A stretch of 64,000 nt of DNA, taken from positions 62,001 through 126,000 of the forward strand of contig JAFDMF010000002.1 of assembly GCA_019306065.1 (NCBI GenBank), written 5' to 3'. Source of the DNA: Deltaproteobacteria bacterium. GTDB lineage: Bacteria > Desulfobacterota > Desulfobacteria > Desulfobacterales > JAFDMD01. Positions 36,461 through 47,254 of the stretch are shown here, piece after piece (within the stretch, counting starts at the first letter, position 1; each line of letters begins with the position of its first letter). A model generated the notes under the pieces. It did no database searches and was not told the origin of the DNA. It saw only the letters and a list, made by a program, of their open reading frames with translations. A program made the translations under genes and the position numbers.

Positions 36461-37943
36461 CTATTAATATCTCCAACTTATTATCAATTATTTCTTGCGT
36501 AAGTTCAGTTTGGTTTAAAGCCCATTTGCCGAATGAGATTAAAGCATCCCTGCTCGGATACTTTATTCGTTTAAGATCTGTCGCATTAACCTGCGTATGC
36601 CCGTTAAACGTTCGGAAATATTTATCAACATCAGTTGTATTTAAGAACATAGCTATTCCAAAGGCAAGCGCTTTTGGCAAACCTTGCTTGTTATTATGAA
36701 ATACATTGAGGCGGTTCTCAAATCCTAACGCGGCAACGCCGGGAAATTGAAAAGGGTCAACTACGTTTGCCACAACTCTACGCTTTTCTTCTTTTGACGA
36801 AAATCGACGCACTACACAATAAAAACCGTTCGGATAAAGCCATTTTTCTGTTTCGTTATTACGTCGAATAGCATTTGGCTTTTTTATCCCCTCTTTTGGC
36901 CATTCGCTTTTATTATTATTGAAATGAGTTGGATAAAGCAATGGAACGGTATCTGCCTCCGGCATTTTGCGGAGGTGTTTTTTTACTCGAAAATCAACCA
37001 CAGGACCAGTAGAAACCTTGATTGCAAGGTCTGATAAGGAATAGCGAATTGACGGACATAACTCAAAGGCATTCATTGCAAATGATGTCGGCACATGGAT
37101 AAATTGCTCGGTATCTTCCGGGAATACAATTCGTTCAAATGGATATTCATAAATGGTTAAATCTTTAAAATTTGCGTCTGTTGATGTTGAAATTATAACC
37201 GCTTCCTGTTTAACCCCGCGTTCCAGATGAATTATAATATTTTCCTGTAGCACTTCATCATCTTTAAAAGCCTTATTTCGCGATTTAAACAGATGTATCC
37301 GCTTAATAGCAGATTGCTTTAGTATGAAACTTCGGAACGTCCGATAATATGGACCATTGCAAAAGCTTCGAGGAATGATGGCGACAAGCTGCCCTCGTTG
37401 CTTAAGTAATGACAAAGATAATGCAACGAAGGCAGTATATAAATTTACCGTCTCAATACCAACCTGCCGTAATAAAGCCCTATATATAGAGTTGCTTCCT
37501 ATTTTTTTGTACGGCGGATTTAAAATTGCATGCGTATATTTTGGAAGCGGTTTTGCAAAAAGATTGCCGGCAAGGCAATCTGTAGCAGCGCAAATAAAAT
37601 CTGTATTTCGGATTGTTGAAATAAAATATGGGAGATTATCATATCTTTTTACTATATCAGTTAAATACGGATGCAAAAATTCGTCAATTTCAAAGGCGTC
37701 AAGGGCAACATGCCGGAAATTGAAACCGCCGTATACCCATCTATCCAAAAAAGCAGCCGCAAGCGAGCCAATTCCCGCTCCCGCATCAAGCAGTCTGCAA
37801 TTATTATTTGTATCTCTATCAAATAAGCCAGCCATAAAACGAGCAATTGGCGCTGGAGTAAAAAATTGACCAAGCTTAGACTTTTTTTTTAGGTCTGTGG
37901 ACTTTGATACGGTTAGTCTTATTTGTTCAATATTTGACAACAA
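36453..37943 (-). CDS. N6-adenine DNA methyltransferase, partner of the PstI-like nuclease
   Basis: About 496 residues. Motif I is LLDAGAGIGSLAAAFLDRW, motif IV is HAILNPPYKKIGSNS, and the N-terminal KLGQFFTPAPIARFMAGLF is the usual FTP box of gamma-class N6-adenine enzymes. I set the start at a TTG (37943): AGGAGG at 37956-37951 is seven bases upstream, whereas the ATG at 37970 would put the ribosome site within the gene. M.PstI methylates the A of CTGCAG; this is inferred by family. The nuclease gene follows with an eight-base overlap, the typical modification-first order. Confidence 0.87.
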   Translation of the reverse strand: MLSNIEQIRLTVSKSTDLKKKSKLGQFFTPAPIARFMAGLFDRDTNNNCRLLDAGAGIGSLAAAFLDRWVYGGFNFRHVALDAFEIDEFLHPYLTDIVKRYDNLPYFISTIRNTDFICAATDCLAGNLFAKPLPKYTHAILNPPYKKIGSNSIYRALLRQVGIETVNLYTAFVALSLSLLKQRGQLVAIIPRSFCNGPYYRTFRSFILKQSAIKRIHLFKSRNKAFKDDEVLQENIIIHLERGVKQEAVIISTSTDANFKDLTIYEYPFERIVFPEDTEQFIHVPTSFAMNAFELCPSIRYSLSDLAIKVSTGPVVDFRVKKHLRKMPEADTVPLLYPTHFNNNKSEWPKEGIKKPNAIRRNNETEKWLYPNGFYCVVRRFSSKEEKRRVVANVVDPFQFPGVAALGFENRLNVFHNNKQGLPKALAFGIAMFLNTTDVDKYFRTFNGHTQVNATDLKRIKYPSRDALISFGKWALNQTELTQEIIDNKLEILIDE

Positions 37944-38050
37944 AAATATGCCTCCTATATCTTGCTTCAATCAACAACCCCTTATATCCCCTCGGCAATG
38001 AGGATAGATTTTTGCAAATAAAATACGATATAAAAATATAAAAAATAGGA

Positions 38051-38872
38051 TTAGTTATATTTACTTAAAATCTCCGGAATAGCCGCTTTTATTTCGCTAA
38101 TACGGGTAGCTCCTGACGGATGAGTGCTTAAAAATTCCGGAATCTTATTTGAGCCGTCCGCTTCCATTCTTTTCCAGAAAGCTACCGCTTCATTAGGATC
38201 GTAACCTGCTATAGTCATAAAAACCAGCCCGAGATAATCCGCCTCCTTTTCATGAATTCTGCTGTATGGAAGCATAAAGCCGAATTGTGCGCCTATTCCG
38301 TAAGCCGTCATAAATACCTGCCTGTTTCCCGCCGAATGATTCTTGGTAGCGGCAGAGAGCAACGCGCTTCCTGTCTGTATAAGCAAACCCTGACTCATTC
38401 TTTCGTTGCCATGTTTTGCTACCGCATGAGCTATTTCATGCCCCATTACCACCGCAAGTCCGTTTTTATCCTTTGCTACAGGCATAATCCCTTCATAAAC
38501 TACAACTTTGCCGCCCGGCATACACCAAGCATTTTTATCCTCTCCTTCCACCAAATTAAACTCCCAGTTATAACCTTTAATTTCGGCAGACATTCCCCGT
38601 TCGGTAAAATATTTCTCCACTGCTTCTCGTATATTTTTGCCGACTCTTTTTACCATTGCGGTCTGCTTAACATTTTTACTTAATTTATTCTCTTTTAAAA
38701 ACTTTTCATATTCCTGAAAGCTTGTGCCCATTATTGTAGCATCCGGAATAAAATTGACTCTGCTTCTGCCTGTTACCGGAACAGTTGTGCAAGCGGCTAC
38801 AATTAAAATAAAAAGAGGCGTAAAAACTTTGGCAAAACTTAAACTTTTTATAAATCTTACGGCAGGATTCAT
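38051..38872 (-). CDS. M48-family metalloprotease, outer-membrane-type lipoprotein
   Basis: 273 residues. The N-terminus is a lipoprotein signal ending FILIVAACTT (lipobox AAC). The zinc site is VVMGHEIAHAVAKHGNER (HExxH), with the third ligand in the HEKEADYLGLVFMTIAGYD block. STHPSGATRISEIKAAIPEI near the C-terminus is typical of BepA/LoiP/YggG-like quality-control proteases of the envelope. AAAAAGGAG precedes the ATG. It is the first gene to the right of the restriction-modification pair and is unrelated to it. Confidence 0.92.
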   Translation of the reverse strand: MNPAVRFIKSLSFAKVFTPLFILIVAACTTVPVTGRSRVNFIPDATIMGTSFQEYEKFLKENKLSKNVKQTAMVKRVGKNIREAVEKYFTERGMSAEIKGYNWEFNLVEGEDKNAWCMPGGKVVVYEGIMPVAKDKNGLAVVMGHEIAHAVAKHGNERMSQGLLIQTGSALLSAATKNHSAGNRQVFMTAYGIGAQFGFMLPYSRIHEKEADYLGLVFMTIAGYDPNEAVAFWKRMEADGSNKIPEFLSTHPSGATRISEIKAAIPEILSKYN

Positions 38873-39029
38873 AAAATTCTCCTTTTTGTTATTTGTATGT
38901 AATGTGTTAAAAAAGCCATTATGTTTTAATTATAATATCCAAGTCTGCCTTGCTTTTCAATCCTTTTATAATCAATCTTTTCCTGACAATCAAATTTCTT
39001 GAGACAGAAGAAACGCCCTATTATTAAAA

Positions 39030-39117
39030 AAATTTAATCCCAAAAAAAAATGATTATACCCCCCCGCAATTGAAAAAGAAGAGAAATCTGTAGAGACGTT
39101 GCATGCAACGTCTCTAC
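39030..39117. repeat. dispersed GATGATTAT element and perfect GTAGAGACGTTGCATGCAAC palindrome
   Basis: TTTAATCCCAAAAAAAAATG ATTATACC lies near 39030-39058. At 39090-39117 a perfect 28-base palindrome reads GTAGAGACGTTGCATGCAAC and on to GTCTCTAC, the same element as at 31991 with a CATG centre. Both lie within the 416-base gap (38873-39288) between the divergent protease and uvrB genes, which otherwise shows no ORF. Confidence 0.8.
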
Positions 39118-39288
39118 TTTATTACTTTGCAACTTAATTATAAACAGAGCAAAACCTAATCGCGTATTAATTTATTTTATTCTATACCTATTTTTTGCTA
39201 TAAGAATGCGTTTAATAAATTTTATCGCAAACATTTTATGTTACTTTGGCTAAAATTTAAATTTATATCTTTTAAAAAAGGTTATCTT

Positions 39289-41283
39289 ATGAATATAAAA
39301 ACCCCTTCCGTTTTTAAGCTTGTTTCCGAATTTAAACCTGCCGGCTCTCAGCCTGCTGCAATATCGGCTTTAACCGAAGGGCTTCTTAAAGGCAAAAAGG
39401 AACAGGTTCTTTTGGGAGTAACAGGCTCCGGCAAAACCTTTACTATAGCAAACGTAATTGCAAATATAGAAAAACCGTCATTGGTAATAGCGCCTAACAA
39501 AACCCTTGCGGCTCAGCTTTTTCAGGAGTTTAAGGCTTTGTTTCCGGAAAATGCCGTAGAATATTTTGTAAGCTATTACGATTATTATCAGCCGGAGGCT
39601 TATATTCCTACAAGCAACACTTATATTCAAAAAGACTCTTCGATTAATGAAATGATAGATAAACTTCGTCATTCCGCAACCCGTTCGGTTTTATCCCGTC
39701 AAGATGTTGTGGTTGTGGCAAGCGTATCCTGTATTTTCGGACTCGGAGCGCCGGAAGATTATCTAGATATGCGTATAAGCCTAAGTAAAAATCAGGAAAT
39801 AGACAGAGAAAAACTTTTAAAAAAGCTGATACTAATGCAGTATCAGCGTAATGACTTAGACTTTTACAGAGGCTTATTTCGAGTAAGAGGAGACAGAGTT
39901 GAAATTTTTCCTACTTATGAAGAAAACAAAGCTGTAAGAATAGATTTTTTCGGAGACGAAATAGAATCTATTACGGAAATAGATACTTTAAGAGGAACCG
40001 CGTTAAAACAAACGGATAATATTACTATTTTTCCGGCAAGTCATTATGTTACAAGCAGAATTACCCTTCAAAATGCTATTAAATCAATTGTAGCGGAATT
40101 AAAGGAAAGGGTAGATTATTTCAGAACCGAAAATTTAAAAATAGAGGAGCAGAGAATAGAAGAAAGAGCAAATTTTGATCTGGAGATGATGCAGGAGATC
40201 GGATATTGCCATGGCATAGAGAATTATTCAAGACATTTAACAGGCAGAAATAAAGGAGAGCCTCCGCCTACCCTTATAGATTATTTTTCGGAAAATTTTT
40301 TGATAATTATAGATGAAAGTCATATATCTATTCCGCAATTAAACGGAATGTTCAAAGGAGACAGATCAAGAAAAGAGACTCTTGTTAAATACGGTTTTAG
40401 GCTTCCTTCCGCGCTTGACAACAGACCGCTGAGATTTAACGAATTTGAAGATAAAATTAACAAAGCCATTTATGTGTCTGCAACGCCAGGAGATTATGAA
40501 ATAAAAAAAGCCAAAGGGGAGGTTGTAGAGCAGATTGTAAGACCTACAGGGCTTATTGATCCGAAAATAAACGTAAAAAAGGCTAAATATCAGGTTGACG
40601 ATCTTTACGAAGAGATTCTCAAAAGAGTGAAAAAAAACGAGCGGGTTCTTGTAACAACGTTAACCAAAAGAATGGCGGAGGATTTAACCGACTATTACTC
40701 CGATCTGGGCATAAAAACAACATATCTGCATTCCGATATTAAAACCATAGAGCGTATTGATATAATCCGCGACCTTCGCTCCGGAGAGTTTGACGTTCTT
40801 ATAGGGATTAATCTTTTAAGAGAAGGGCTTGATATACCGGAAGTATCTTTGGTGGCAATACTTGATGCGGATAAAGAAGGATTTTTAAGATCCGAGCGTT
40901 CTTTAATTCAAACCTGCGGAAGAGCTGCAAGAAATCTTTCCGGCGAGGTTATAATGTATGCGGATATTATTACAAAATCAATGAAGCGGACCATAGAGGA
41001 GACGGAACGAAGAAGAAAGCTTCAGCGGGAGTATAATAAAAAGCATCGGATTACTCCCGTTTCGATAAATAAAAAAATTGAAGGCGGTTTCGAGGGTTTT
41101 TATAAAAAGAAAAAAAAAGATTTACCCGAATACTCCTTATCCGAATCAGCGGCAGATTACGGAAAGGATATTGCAGACATTATAAAAGAGCTTGAAGCCG
41201 ACATGTTTAAAGCCGCGGACAATCTTGAATTTGAAAAAGCCGCGGTTATAAGAGATAAAATAGAGGAGCTGAAAAATTTTTAA
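39289..41283 (+). CDS. uvrB: excinuclease ABC subunit B
   Basis: DNA-damage recognition and strand-opening helicase of nucleotide excision repair. 664 residues from ATG 39289: Walker [18 protein letters not shown], the beta-hairpin region [20 protein letters not shown], Walker [14 protein letters not shown], helicase motifs [10 protein letters not shown] and [20 protein letters not shown], and a C-terminal UVR motif ([19 protein letters not shown]). I start at 39289 ([15 protein letters not shown]) with AAAAAGG upstream; an ATG 51 bases earlier would add a short hydrophobic stretch without family similarity. Confidence 0.96.
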   Translation: MNIKTPSVFKLVSEFKPAGSQPAAISALTEGLLKGKKEQVLLGVTGSGKTFTIANVIANIEKPSLVIAPNKTLAAQLFQEFKALFPENAVEYFVSYYDYYQPEAYIPTSNTYIQKDSSINEMIDKLRHSATRSVLSRQDVVVVASVSCIFGLGAPEDYLDMRISLSKNQEIDREKLLKKLILMQYQRNDLDFYRGLFRVRGDRVEIFPTYEENKAVRIDFFGDEIESITEIDTLRGTALKQTDNITIFPASHYVTSRITLQNAIKSIVAELKERVDYFRTENLKIEEQRIEERANFDLEMMQEIGYCHGIENYSRHLTGRNKGEPPPTLIDYFSENFLIIIDESHISIPQLNGMFKGDRSRKETLVKYGFRLPSALDNRPLRFNEFEDKINKAIYVSATPGDYEIKKAKGEVVEQIVRPTGLIDPKINVKKAKYQVDDLYEEILKRVKKNERVLVTTLTKRMAEDLTDYYSDLGIKTTYLHSDIKTIERIDIIRDLRSGEFDVLIGINLLREGLDIPEVSLVAILDADKEGFLRSERSLIQTCGRAARNLSGEVIMYADIITKSMKRTIEETERRRKLQREYNKKHRITPVSINKKIEGGFEGFYKKKKKDLPEYSLSESAADYGKDIADIIKELEADMFKAADNLEFEKAAVIRDKIEELKNF

Positions 41284-41666
41284 ATCAAAACCGATTTTAT
41301 GTCTTCTCTGTTTATATTGGTGAAACTATCCTATTTTATAAAATTTTTCGGAATGCATATGTCAACTTAACATGCTCAACTTGCCGCCCGTAGTAATCAT
41401 AGAGGCAAGGATATGAAGTTTTTCTCGTCAATATAACCGTAATATGCGTTTCTATTCATCACTTTCTACCTATCTATCCAAGCTTTTTGCGTATATCCCA
41501 TGCTTTGTAAAACCTATAAAATAAATCATTTTATTTAATCAGTACATTCGTTTTTCCGAATAACAACGCCCTTGCAATTTTTATATCTCTTACAATCATT
41601 CTTTTTTCCGTTAATATTCCCTTTTATTCGGCTACATATCAAACAGACGGTTCATATCTTATTAAT
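41284..41666. other. 383-bp intergenic region without a supported gene
   Basis: Lies between uvrB and pilT. It contains CTCTGTTTATATT (41309), as in several other gaps, and CTTACAATCATTCTTTTTTC (41590-41610), an inverted GATGATTAT element. On the minus strand short open stretches (for example starting MNRNAYYGYIDEKNFISLPL) are broken by stops within 20 codons; I cannot tell whether they are gene debris. Confidence 0.5.
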
Positions 41667-42722
41667 CTATAGAAAACGAAAAAATTTATTTTTATCATTA
41701 GCATACTTATAAGCTTCTTCGGCGTCAATTAACGATTGATGTAAATAATCGGTTATAGAATCGTCTAACATACGCATGCCATATTTTTTACTTGTCTGCA
41801 TTATAGATGGTATTTGATAAGTCTTTCCTTCTCTTATAAGATTTTTAACGGCAGATGTTCCTATAAGTATTTCAACTGCCGGGTATCTTTTTTTATGATC
41901 TTTGCCTTTTAATAAAACCTGAGATATAACCGCTTCTATACTGTCTGCAAATATAGAGCGCATTTGATTTTGGGATTCCGAAGGAAAAACCTGTATTATA
42001 CGCTCCAAAGTTTCCGCCGCGCTTTTTGTATGAAGAGTTCCTAATACCAAATGTCCGGTAGATGCCGCCTCCATTGCAAGAGCAATGGTTTCCATATCTC
42101 TTAATTCTCCTACCATAATAATATCAGGGTCTTCCCGCAATGATGCGCGTAAAGCCGCCGCAAAGGATTTGGTATGAGCGCCTATTTCTCTATGAGTTAT
42201 TATCGATTTTTTATTTTTATGAACAAATTCTATAGGATCTTCGATTGTTATAACATGACATGCTCTTTTTGAGTTTGCTTCGTCTATTATTGCGGCAAGC
42301 GTAGCCGATTTGCCGCATCCGGTTGGTCCGGTAACAAGAGCCAATCCTTTTGACAAAGATGCAAATTTTGAAACTACGGAGGGAAGCCCAAGCTCGTTTA
42401 CGGTTCTTATGTTATCCGAAATTTCTCGAAAAACTGAGCCAATTCCGGTTTTTTGTAAAAAAATATTTACTCTGTATCTTTTATATTCCTTGATTTCATA
42501 AGCAAAATCAGCCTCTCCGATTTTTTCAAATGTTTTAATTTTATCTTCCGAAGCGATTTCATACAGCATAGAACGCAAACTCTTATCCTCTAAAACCTGA
42601 TTTTGATCGCTGAGGACTATATCTCCCAATATTCTAAAAGCCGGAACGGTTCCGGCGGCAAGGTGAAGATCTGAAGCATTTTTTTCGGACATTAATCTTA
42701 AAAAAGAGTCTATAAGCGCCAT
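41667..42722 (-). CDS. pilT: type IV pilus retraction ATPase PilT
   Basis: Hexameric motor that retracts type IV pili for twitching and DNA uptake. The 351 residues show the PilT N-terminal domain (SDLHLAAGTVPAFRILGDI), Walker A VTGPTGCGKSATLAAI, Asp box HVITIEDPIEFVHKNKKSII, Walker B EDPDIIMVGELRDMETI, the His box GHLVLGTLHTKSAAETLERI and the C-terminal YRLLxDSI-like MRMLDDSITDYL. No other pilus genes are in the window. PilT and PilU are not easily split by sequence alone. It follows yggT by 15 bases, the same pairing seen in other proteobacteria. Confidence 0.92.
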   Translation of the reverse strand: MALIDSFLRLMSEKNASDLHLAAGTVPAFRILGDIVLSDQNQVLEDKSLRSMLYEIASEDKIKTFEKIGEADFAYEIKEYKRYRVNIFLQKTGIGSVFREISDNIRTVNELGLPSVVSKFASLSKGLALVTGPTGCGKSATLAAIIDEANSKRACHVITIEDPIEFVHKNKKSIITHREIGAHTKSFAAALRASLREDPDIIMVGELRDMETIALAMEAASTGHLVLGTLHTKSAAETLERIIQVFPSESQNQMRSIFADSIEAVISQVLLKGKDHKKRYPAVEILIGTSAVKNLIREGKTYQIPSIMQTSKKYGMRMLDDSITDYLHQSLIDAEEAYKYANDKNKFFRFL

Positions 42723-42737
42723 AATGTTTACCCTATA

Positions 42738-43037
42738 TTATATAAAGTATAATGATAATCTGGCGATACTATTTACAACAAAAGTTCGTAAAAAAATAAT
42801 AATCAAAAAAACTATGACGGGAGACAAATCAAAGCCAGAAAAATTAAGAGGCAGCCAAGAGCGTATTCTGTATAATACAGGCTCGGTAACCCCGTTCACA
42901 AAGCGGACTATAGGATTAAAAGGATCCGGACTTACCCAAGATAAAATTGCTCTTGCTATTACAATCCATAAAAAGCAGTTTAAAGCAAAATTTAAAATTT
43001 TGGCAAGTGCCTCAAGAAAATAGCCTACAATAAACAT
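42738..43037 (-). CDS. YggT-family membrane protein
   Basis: 99 residues with two membrane helices (LNFALNCFLWIVIARAILSW and LSPVIVFLIIIFLRTFVVNS) around a conserved loop SWVSPDPFNPIVRFVNGVTE PVLYRIRSWLP. YggT/Ycf19 proteins act in membrane organisation and osmotic tolerance or in cell division, but the biochemical role is not settled. It lies 15 bases upstream of pilT on the minus strand. Confidence 0.88.
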   Translation of the reverse strand: MFIVGYFLEALAKILNFALNCFLWIVIARAILSWVSPDPFNPIVRFVNGVTEPVLYRIRSWLPLNFSGFDLSPVIVFLIIIFLRTFVVNSIARLSLYFI

Positions 43038-43257
43038 TATATCTTCTCTTTCTTTTTATTCTTTTATAATACCGCAGCATAACAAAAAAATTTGTTGATC
43101 TTTACGGCATAAAAAATTTTCAAACACGGACTAAAATTTAAACAATACTCTTTTTATAGATAACCGATAAGTAATTATGCGAAAAAGAATATAATTGCAA
43201 ATAAATTTTAATTCTTCTCTGCCGTAAACTTATGCCCTTAACTAACATTAGATACAA

Positions 43258-43350
43258 AAGGAGATGCCCAAGTTTTTTTGCGTAGCGGCTCTTATCAATG
43301 AGGAAATAATAAAGGGATTTCTCGCTTCGCTCGACAGAACAGGCGTCCGC
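43258..43350. repeat. dispersed repeats between yggT and dapF
   Basis: TTTGCGTAGCGGCTCTTATC (43275) resembles TTGCGTAGAGGCTATTATCG at 17216. It is followed by ATAATAAAGGGATTTCTCGC then TTCGCTCGACA, a GAGATTTCTC-family copy. The 348-base gap 43038-43385 holds a 73-codon minus-strand frame (43359-43138) that lies over these repeats and is not credible as a gene. Confidence 0.6.
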
Positions 43351-43385
43351 CGAAATCAAGCAAAAAAAATATTTTTTTTCGGAAG

Positions 43386-44231
43386 TTAATCGGAATAGAT
43401 ACCTTCAAAAACAAACGAGGCGGGACCTGTTTTATAAACGCAGTTATCACTTTGATTCCATTCGATTAACAGCTCGCCCCCCGGAAGACAAACCGTTGCT
43501 TTAAAATCGATTTTATTTTCTAAATACGAAGCTGCTAAAGCCGCGCATGCCCCTGTGCCACATGCAAGGGTTTCGCCTACGCCTCTTTCCCATGCTCTTA
43601 CATTCAGCCGATTTTTTGAAATTATTTGAACAAACTCCACATTTGTTCCATTGGGAAACAAAGGATGCTTTTCAATAATGGGTCCCATCTTTTTTACTAT
43701 ATTATCATTATAATTATCGCAAAATATAACGGCATGAGGATTTCCCATAGATACGGCGGTTAATATTATATCCCCTTCGGTTGTTTCTATCTTTTCAGAA
43801 AACGCAAATCTCTTATCAGTATTAAATATTATTTTATCAGGGTCTAAAATCGGTTTGCCCATATTAACCTTTATATTTGCCGCTTCCCCTTTTTCCGTAA
43901 GAAATATTTCCGGAATAATTTCGCCTGCGCGGGTCTCTATTGTAAATTTTTTTTTTGAGACTATTTTTTTATCGTATAAATATTTTGCAAAGCATCTTAT
44001 ACCGTTTCCGCACATTTCGGCCTCGGAACCGTTTTGATTGAAGATTAAAAACTTTATATCGGATGTTTTCGATTTTTTTATTATGATTAAGCCGTCTCCT
44101 CCAATAGCGAAATGCCTGTCGCACATTTTTTTTGCAAGAATGCCGTAAGGAGTTTTAATAGATTCGTTTATATCCTCTATTATAATAAAATCGTTTCCCA
44201 ATCCTTCCATTTTTGAAAATAGAATCTTCAT
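43386..44231 (-). CDS. dapF: diaminopimelate epimerase
   Basis: Converts LL- to meso-diaminopimelate for lysine and peptidoglycan. The 281 residues have the two catalytic cysteines in NGSEAEMCGNGIRCFAKYL and ERGVGETLACGTGACAALAA. KMEGLGNDFIIIEDINESI is the normal N-terminus. No other lysine genes are near; it stands alone between groEL and yggT, all on the minus strand. The start has only a weak ribosome site. Confidence 0.95.
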   Translation of the reverse strand: MKILFSKMEGLGNDFIIIEDINESIKTPYGILAKKMCDRHFAIGGDGLIIIKKSKTSDIKFLIFNQNGSEAEMCGNGIRCFAKYLYDKKIVSKKKFTIETRAGEIIPEIFLTEKGEAANIKVNMGKPILDPDKIIFNTDKRFAFSEKIETTEGDIILTAVSMGNPHAVIFCDNYNDNIVKKMGPIIEKHPLFPNGTNVEFVQIISKNRLNVRAWERGVGETLACGTGACAALAASYLENKIDFKATVCLPGGELLIEWNQSDNCVYKTGPASFVFEGIYSD

Positions 44232-44523
44232 TTTTTACATTTTCCTATTCAAGATATTGACAAGGTTTGACCTATAAAAAAAATCAACCCTGTTTTTTTT
44301 AATTCAAGCCGATATAATCATAAGAAATGTTTCTTTGTTTAAACTTTGATTTAACCAATTAAATGAATACTATTATGTCATATTTTTAATTTCCGGACAT
44401 ATCGTCAGAACCGATCTGTTCATTCTGGACAATTGGCTCATCCATTTGTTTTGGACTTCTCTGTATACGAAAAAGGATGATTATATAACCCTCTCGTTTT
44501 TCAACAGAAGAATCAAAAAAAAT

Positions 44524-44550
44524 AAAGGCGGATTTAAAGTATCCGCCTTT
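44524..44550. terminator. bidirectional terminator downstream of groEL
   Basis: AAAGGCGGAT (44524-44533) and ATCCGCCTTT (44541-44550) pair perfectly around a seven-base loop, with T-rich sequence after it on the plus strand (TATTTTTTTATTTAT) and an A-rich block before it, which is the U-tract for groEL read from the minus strand. The rest of 44232-44595 shows only the GATGATTAT-like element. Confidence 0.8.
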
Positions 44551-44595
44551 ATTTTTTTATTTATATACCTTTATTTTTTGAGAACGGTTTCCAAA

Positions 44596-46263
<1,668 letters not shown>

Positions 46264-46296
46264 TTATCCTCCATAAATAAGCTTTTCTCTTAATAT

Positions 46297-46587
46297 TTAT
46301 AAAACTATTACGCCAAGAACGTCATCTTCACGCATTACTATATACTCTTTGCCTTCTATTTTAATTTCTGTCCCCGCGTATTTTCCAAAAAGAACTTTGT
46401 CGCCTTCTTTTAATTCGAGAGGCGTTTTTTTGCCGTCATCGCCTATTTTCCCGTTACCTACCGCTTTTATTATGCCTTCGGCAGGTTTTTCTTTAGCGGT
46501 ATCTGGGATTATAATCCCTCCTTTTGTTTTTGCTTCCTCTTCTACTCTTTCAACCAAAATTCTGTCGTGTAATGGTCTTAGCATCAT
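46297..46587 (-). CDS. groES: co-chaperonin GroES
   Basis: Lid of the GroEL cage. The 96 residues open [20 protein letters not shown] and keep the mobile-loop [13 protein letters not shown] and the roof loop [27 protein letters not shown] stands about ten bases before the first of two adjacent ATGs; the second ATG would give 95 residues. First gene of the groES-groEL operon. Confidence 0.98.
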   Translation of the reverse strand: MMLRPLHDRILVERVEEEAKTKGGIIIPDTAKEKPAEGIIKAVGNGKIGDDGKKTPLELKEGDKVLFGKYAGTEIKIEGKEYIVMREDDVLGVIVL

Positions 46588-46682
46588 TATTCTAATTCCT
46601 CCTTGTATATTAATAATATATTGTTTATGTTTTGTTTTAATCTGTTATCGATTACAATAAGCATATATTGCTTTTTGTAAAG

Positions 46683-46967
46683 CTATGGACTATCGTTTTT
46701 TTTATTGTCGCTATTTTTCGGTTTTTCAATCTTATCGGAAGCTGCAGCGGGAGATTTTTCCGTTTTTTCGGAAGCATTGCCTCCTGTTTTTTTAGCATAA
46801 TCGGTCGCATACCAGCCGGATCCTTTTAAATAAAAACTGCTTTGGGAAATAATTTTTTTTAATTTGCCTGCGCAGTGTTCACATTCGGTAAGAGGAGGAT
46901 CTAAAATTTTTTGCGAAGCCTCTATCGTTTTACTGCAGTTAATACATTGATATTCATATATAGGCAT
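46683..46967 (-). CDS. FmdB-family zinc-ribbon protein
   Basis: 94 residues. The N-terminus MPIYEYQCINCSKTIEASQ and CEHCAGKLKKIISQSSFYLK form a CxxC...CxxC zinc ribbon with the family's short hydrophobic SSFYLKGSGWYATDY segment. The C-terminal 35 residues are a charged low-complexity tail (KTEKSPAAASDKIEKPKNSD). FmdB proteins are regulatory-type zinc ribbons of unknown mechanism. A minus-strand promoter is visible just upstream. Confidence 0.88.
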   Translation of the reverse strand: MPIYEYQCINCSKTIEASQKILDPPLTECEHCAGKLKKIISQSSFYLKGSGWYATDYAKKTGGNASEKTEKSPAAASDKIEKPKNSDNKKNDSP

Positions 46968-47014
46968 TTTTTTCTCCGTATTAAAAATTTGTATTTGAAA
47001 CTAAATTTTTAAGT

Positions 47015-47042
47015 AAAATAGATAGCAATTTTAAGTTGTCAA
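47015..47042 (-). promoter_or_regulatory. promoter of the FmdB-like gene
   Basis: Reading the minus strand, TTGACA (47042-47037) and TATTTT (47020-47015) are 16 bases apart, about 50 bases before the gene start at 46967. Confidence 0.6.
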
Positions 47043-47117
47043 TAGCCTGACGTTAAAAAAATATAGACAAGTAATAAAAAATAGTGTTAGATATGCCGGA
47101 TAAAGGGGGTGATCTTT

Positions 47118-47216
47118 TTGGGAAGTGTAGTAAAAAAACGTAGAAAAAAAATGAGAAGACATAAACATAGAAAATTATTAGCGCGCACAAGACATCAAAG
47201 ACGCAAGGGCAAATAG
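47118..47216 (+). CDS. COX24/AURKAIP1-like 32-residue basic ribosome-associated protein
   Basis: A 32-residue protein, MGSVVKKRRKKMRRHKHRKL then LARTRHQRRKGK, starting at TTG 47118. The ribosome site GGGGGTGATC (47105-47114) matches the anti-Shine-Dalgarno in nine of ten bases. The sequence fits the very short AURKAIP1/COX24-domain proteins (VKKRRKKMRRHKxxKL), which in mitochondria and some bacteria are ribosomal or ribosome-associated. It is followed directly by a strong hairpin, so it is a monocistronic unit convergent with hflC. Its size makes it easy to miss in routine annotation. Confidence 0.85.
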   Translation: MGSVVKKRRKKMRRHKHRKLLARTRHQRRKGK

Positions 47217-47238
47217 GAGACTTTTTAAAAGTCTCCTA
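47214..47238. terminator. 12-bp-arm bidirectional terminator
   Basis: TAGGAGACTTTT (47214-47225) and AAAAGTCTCCTA (47227-47238) are perfectly inverted. The stem begins in the stop codon of the small COX24-like gene and ends 16 bases before the hflC stop. It can serve both convergent genes. Confidence 0.85.
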
Positions 47239-47254
47239 TCTTTATTAGCTTCTC

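Noticed and set aside
35504..38872. a wider defence island around the restriction-modification pair
   Set aside because: The flanking genes (ygfK, M48 protease, uvrB) are ordinary and no other defence genes are adjacent.
39238..39288. UvrB start at 39238
   Set aside because: The 17 extra residues do not match the family; ATG 39289 gives the conserved N-terminus.
42724..43023. plus-strand 99-codon frame
   Set aside because: It is antisense to yggT, which has clear family similarity and membrane helices.
43138..43359. minus-strand 73-codon frame
   Set aside because: It lies over two dispersed repeats and lacks protein-like composition.
46588..46682. CIRCE operator upstream of groES
   Set aside because: No TTAGCACTC-N9-GAGTGCTAA pattern or clear variant was found; heat-shock control is left open.
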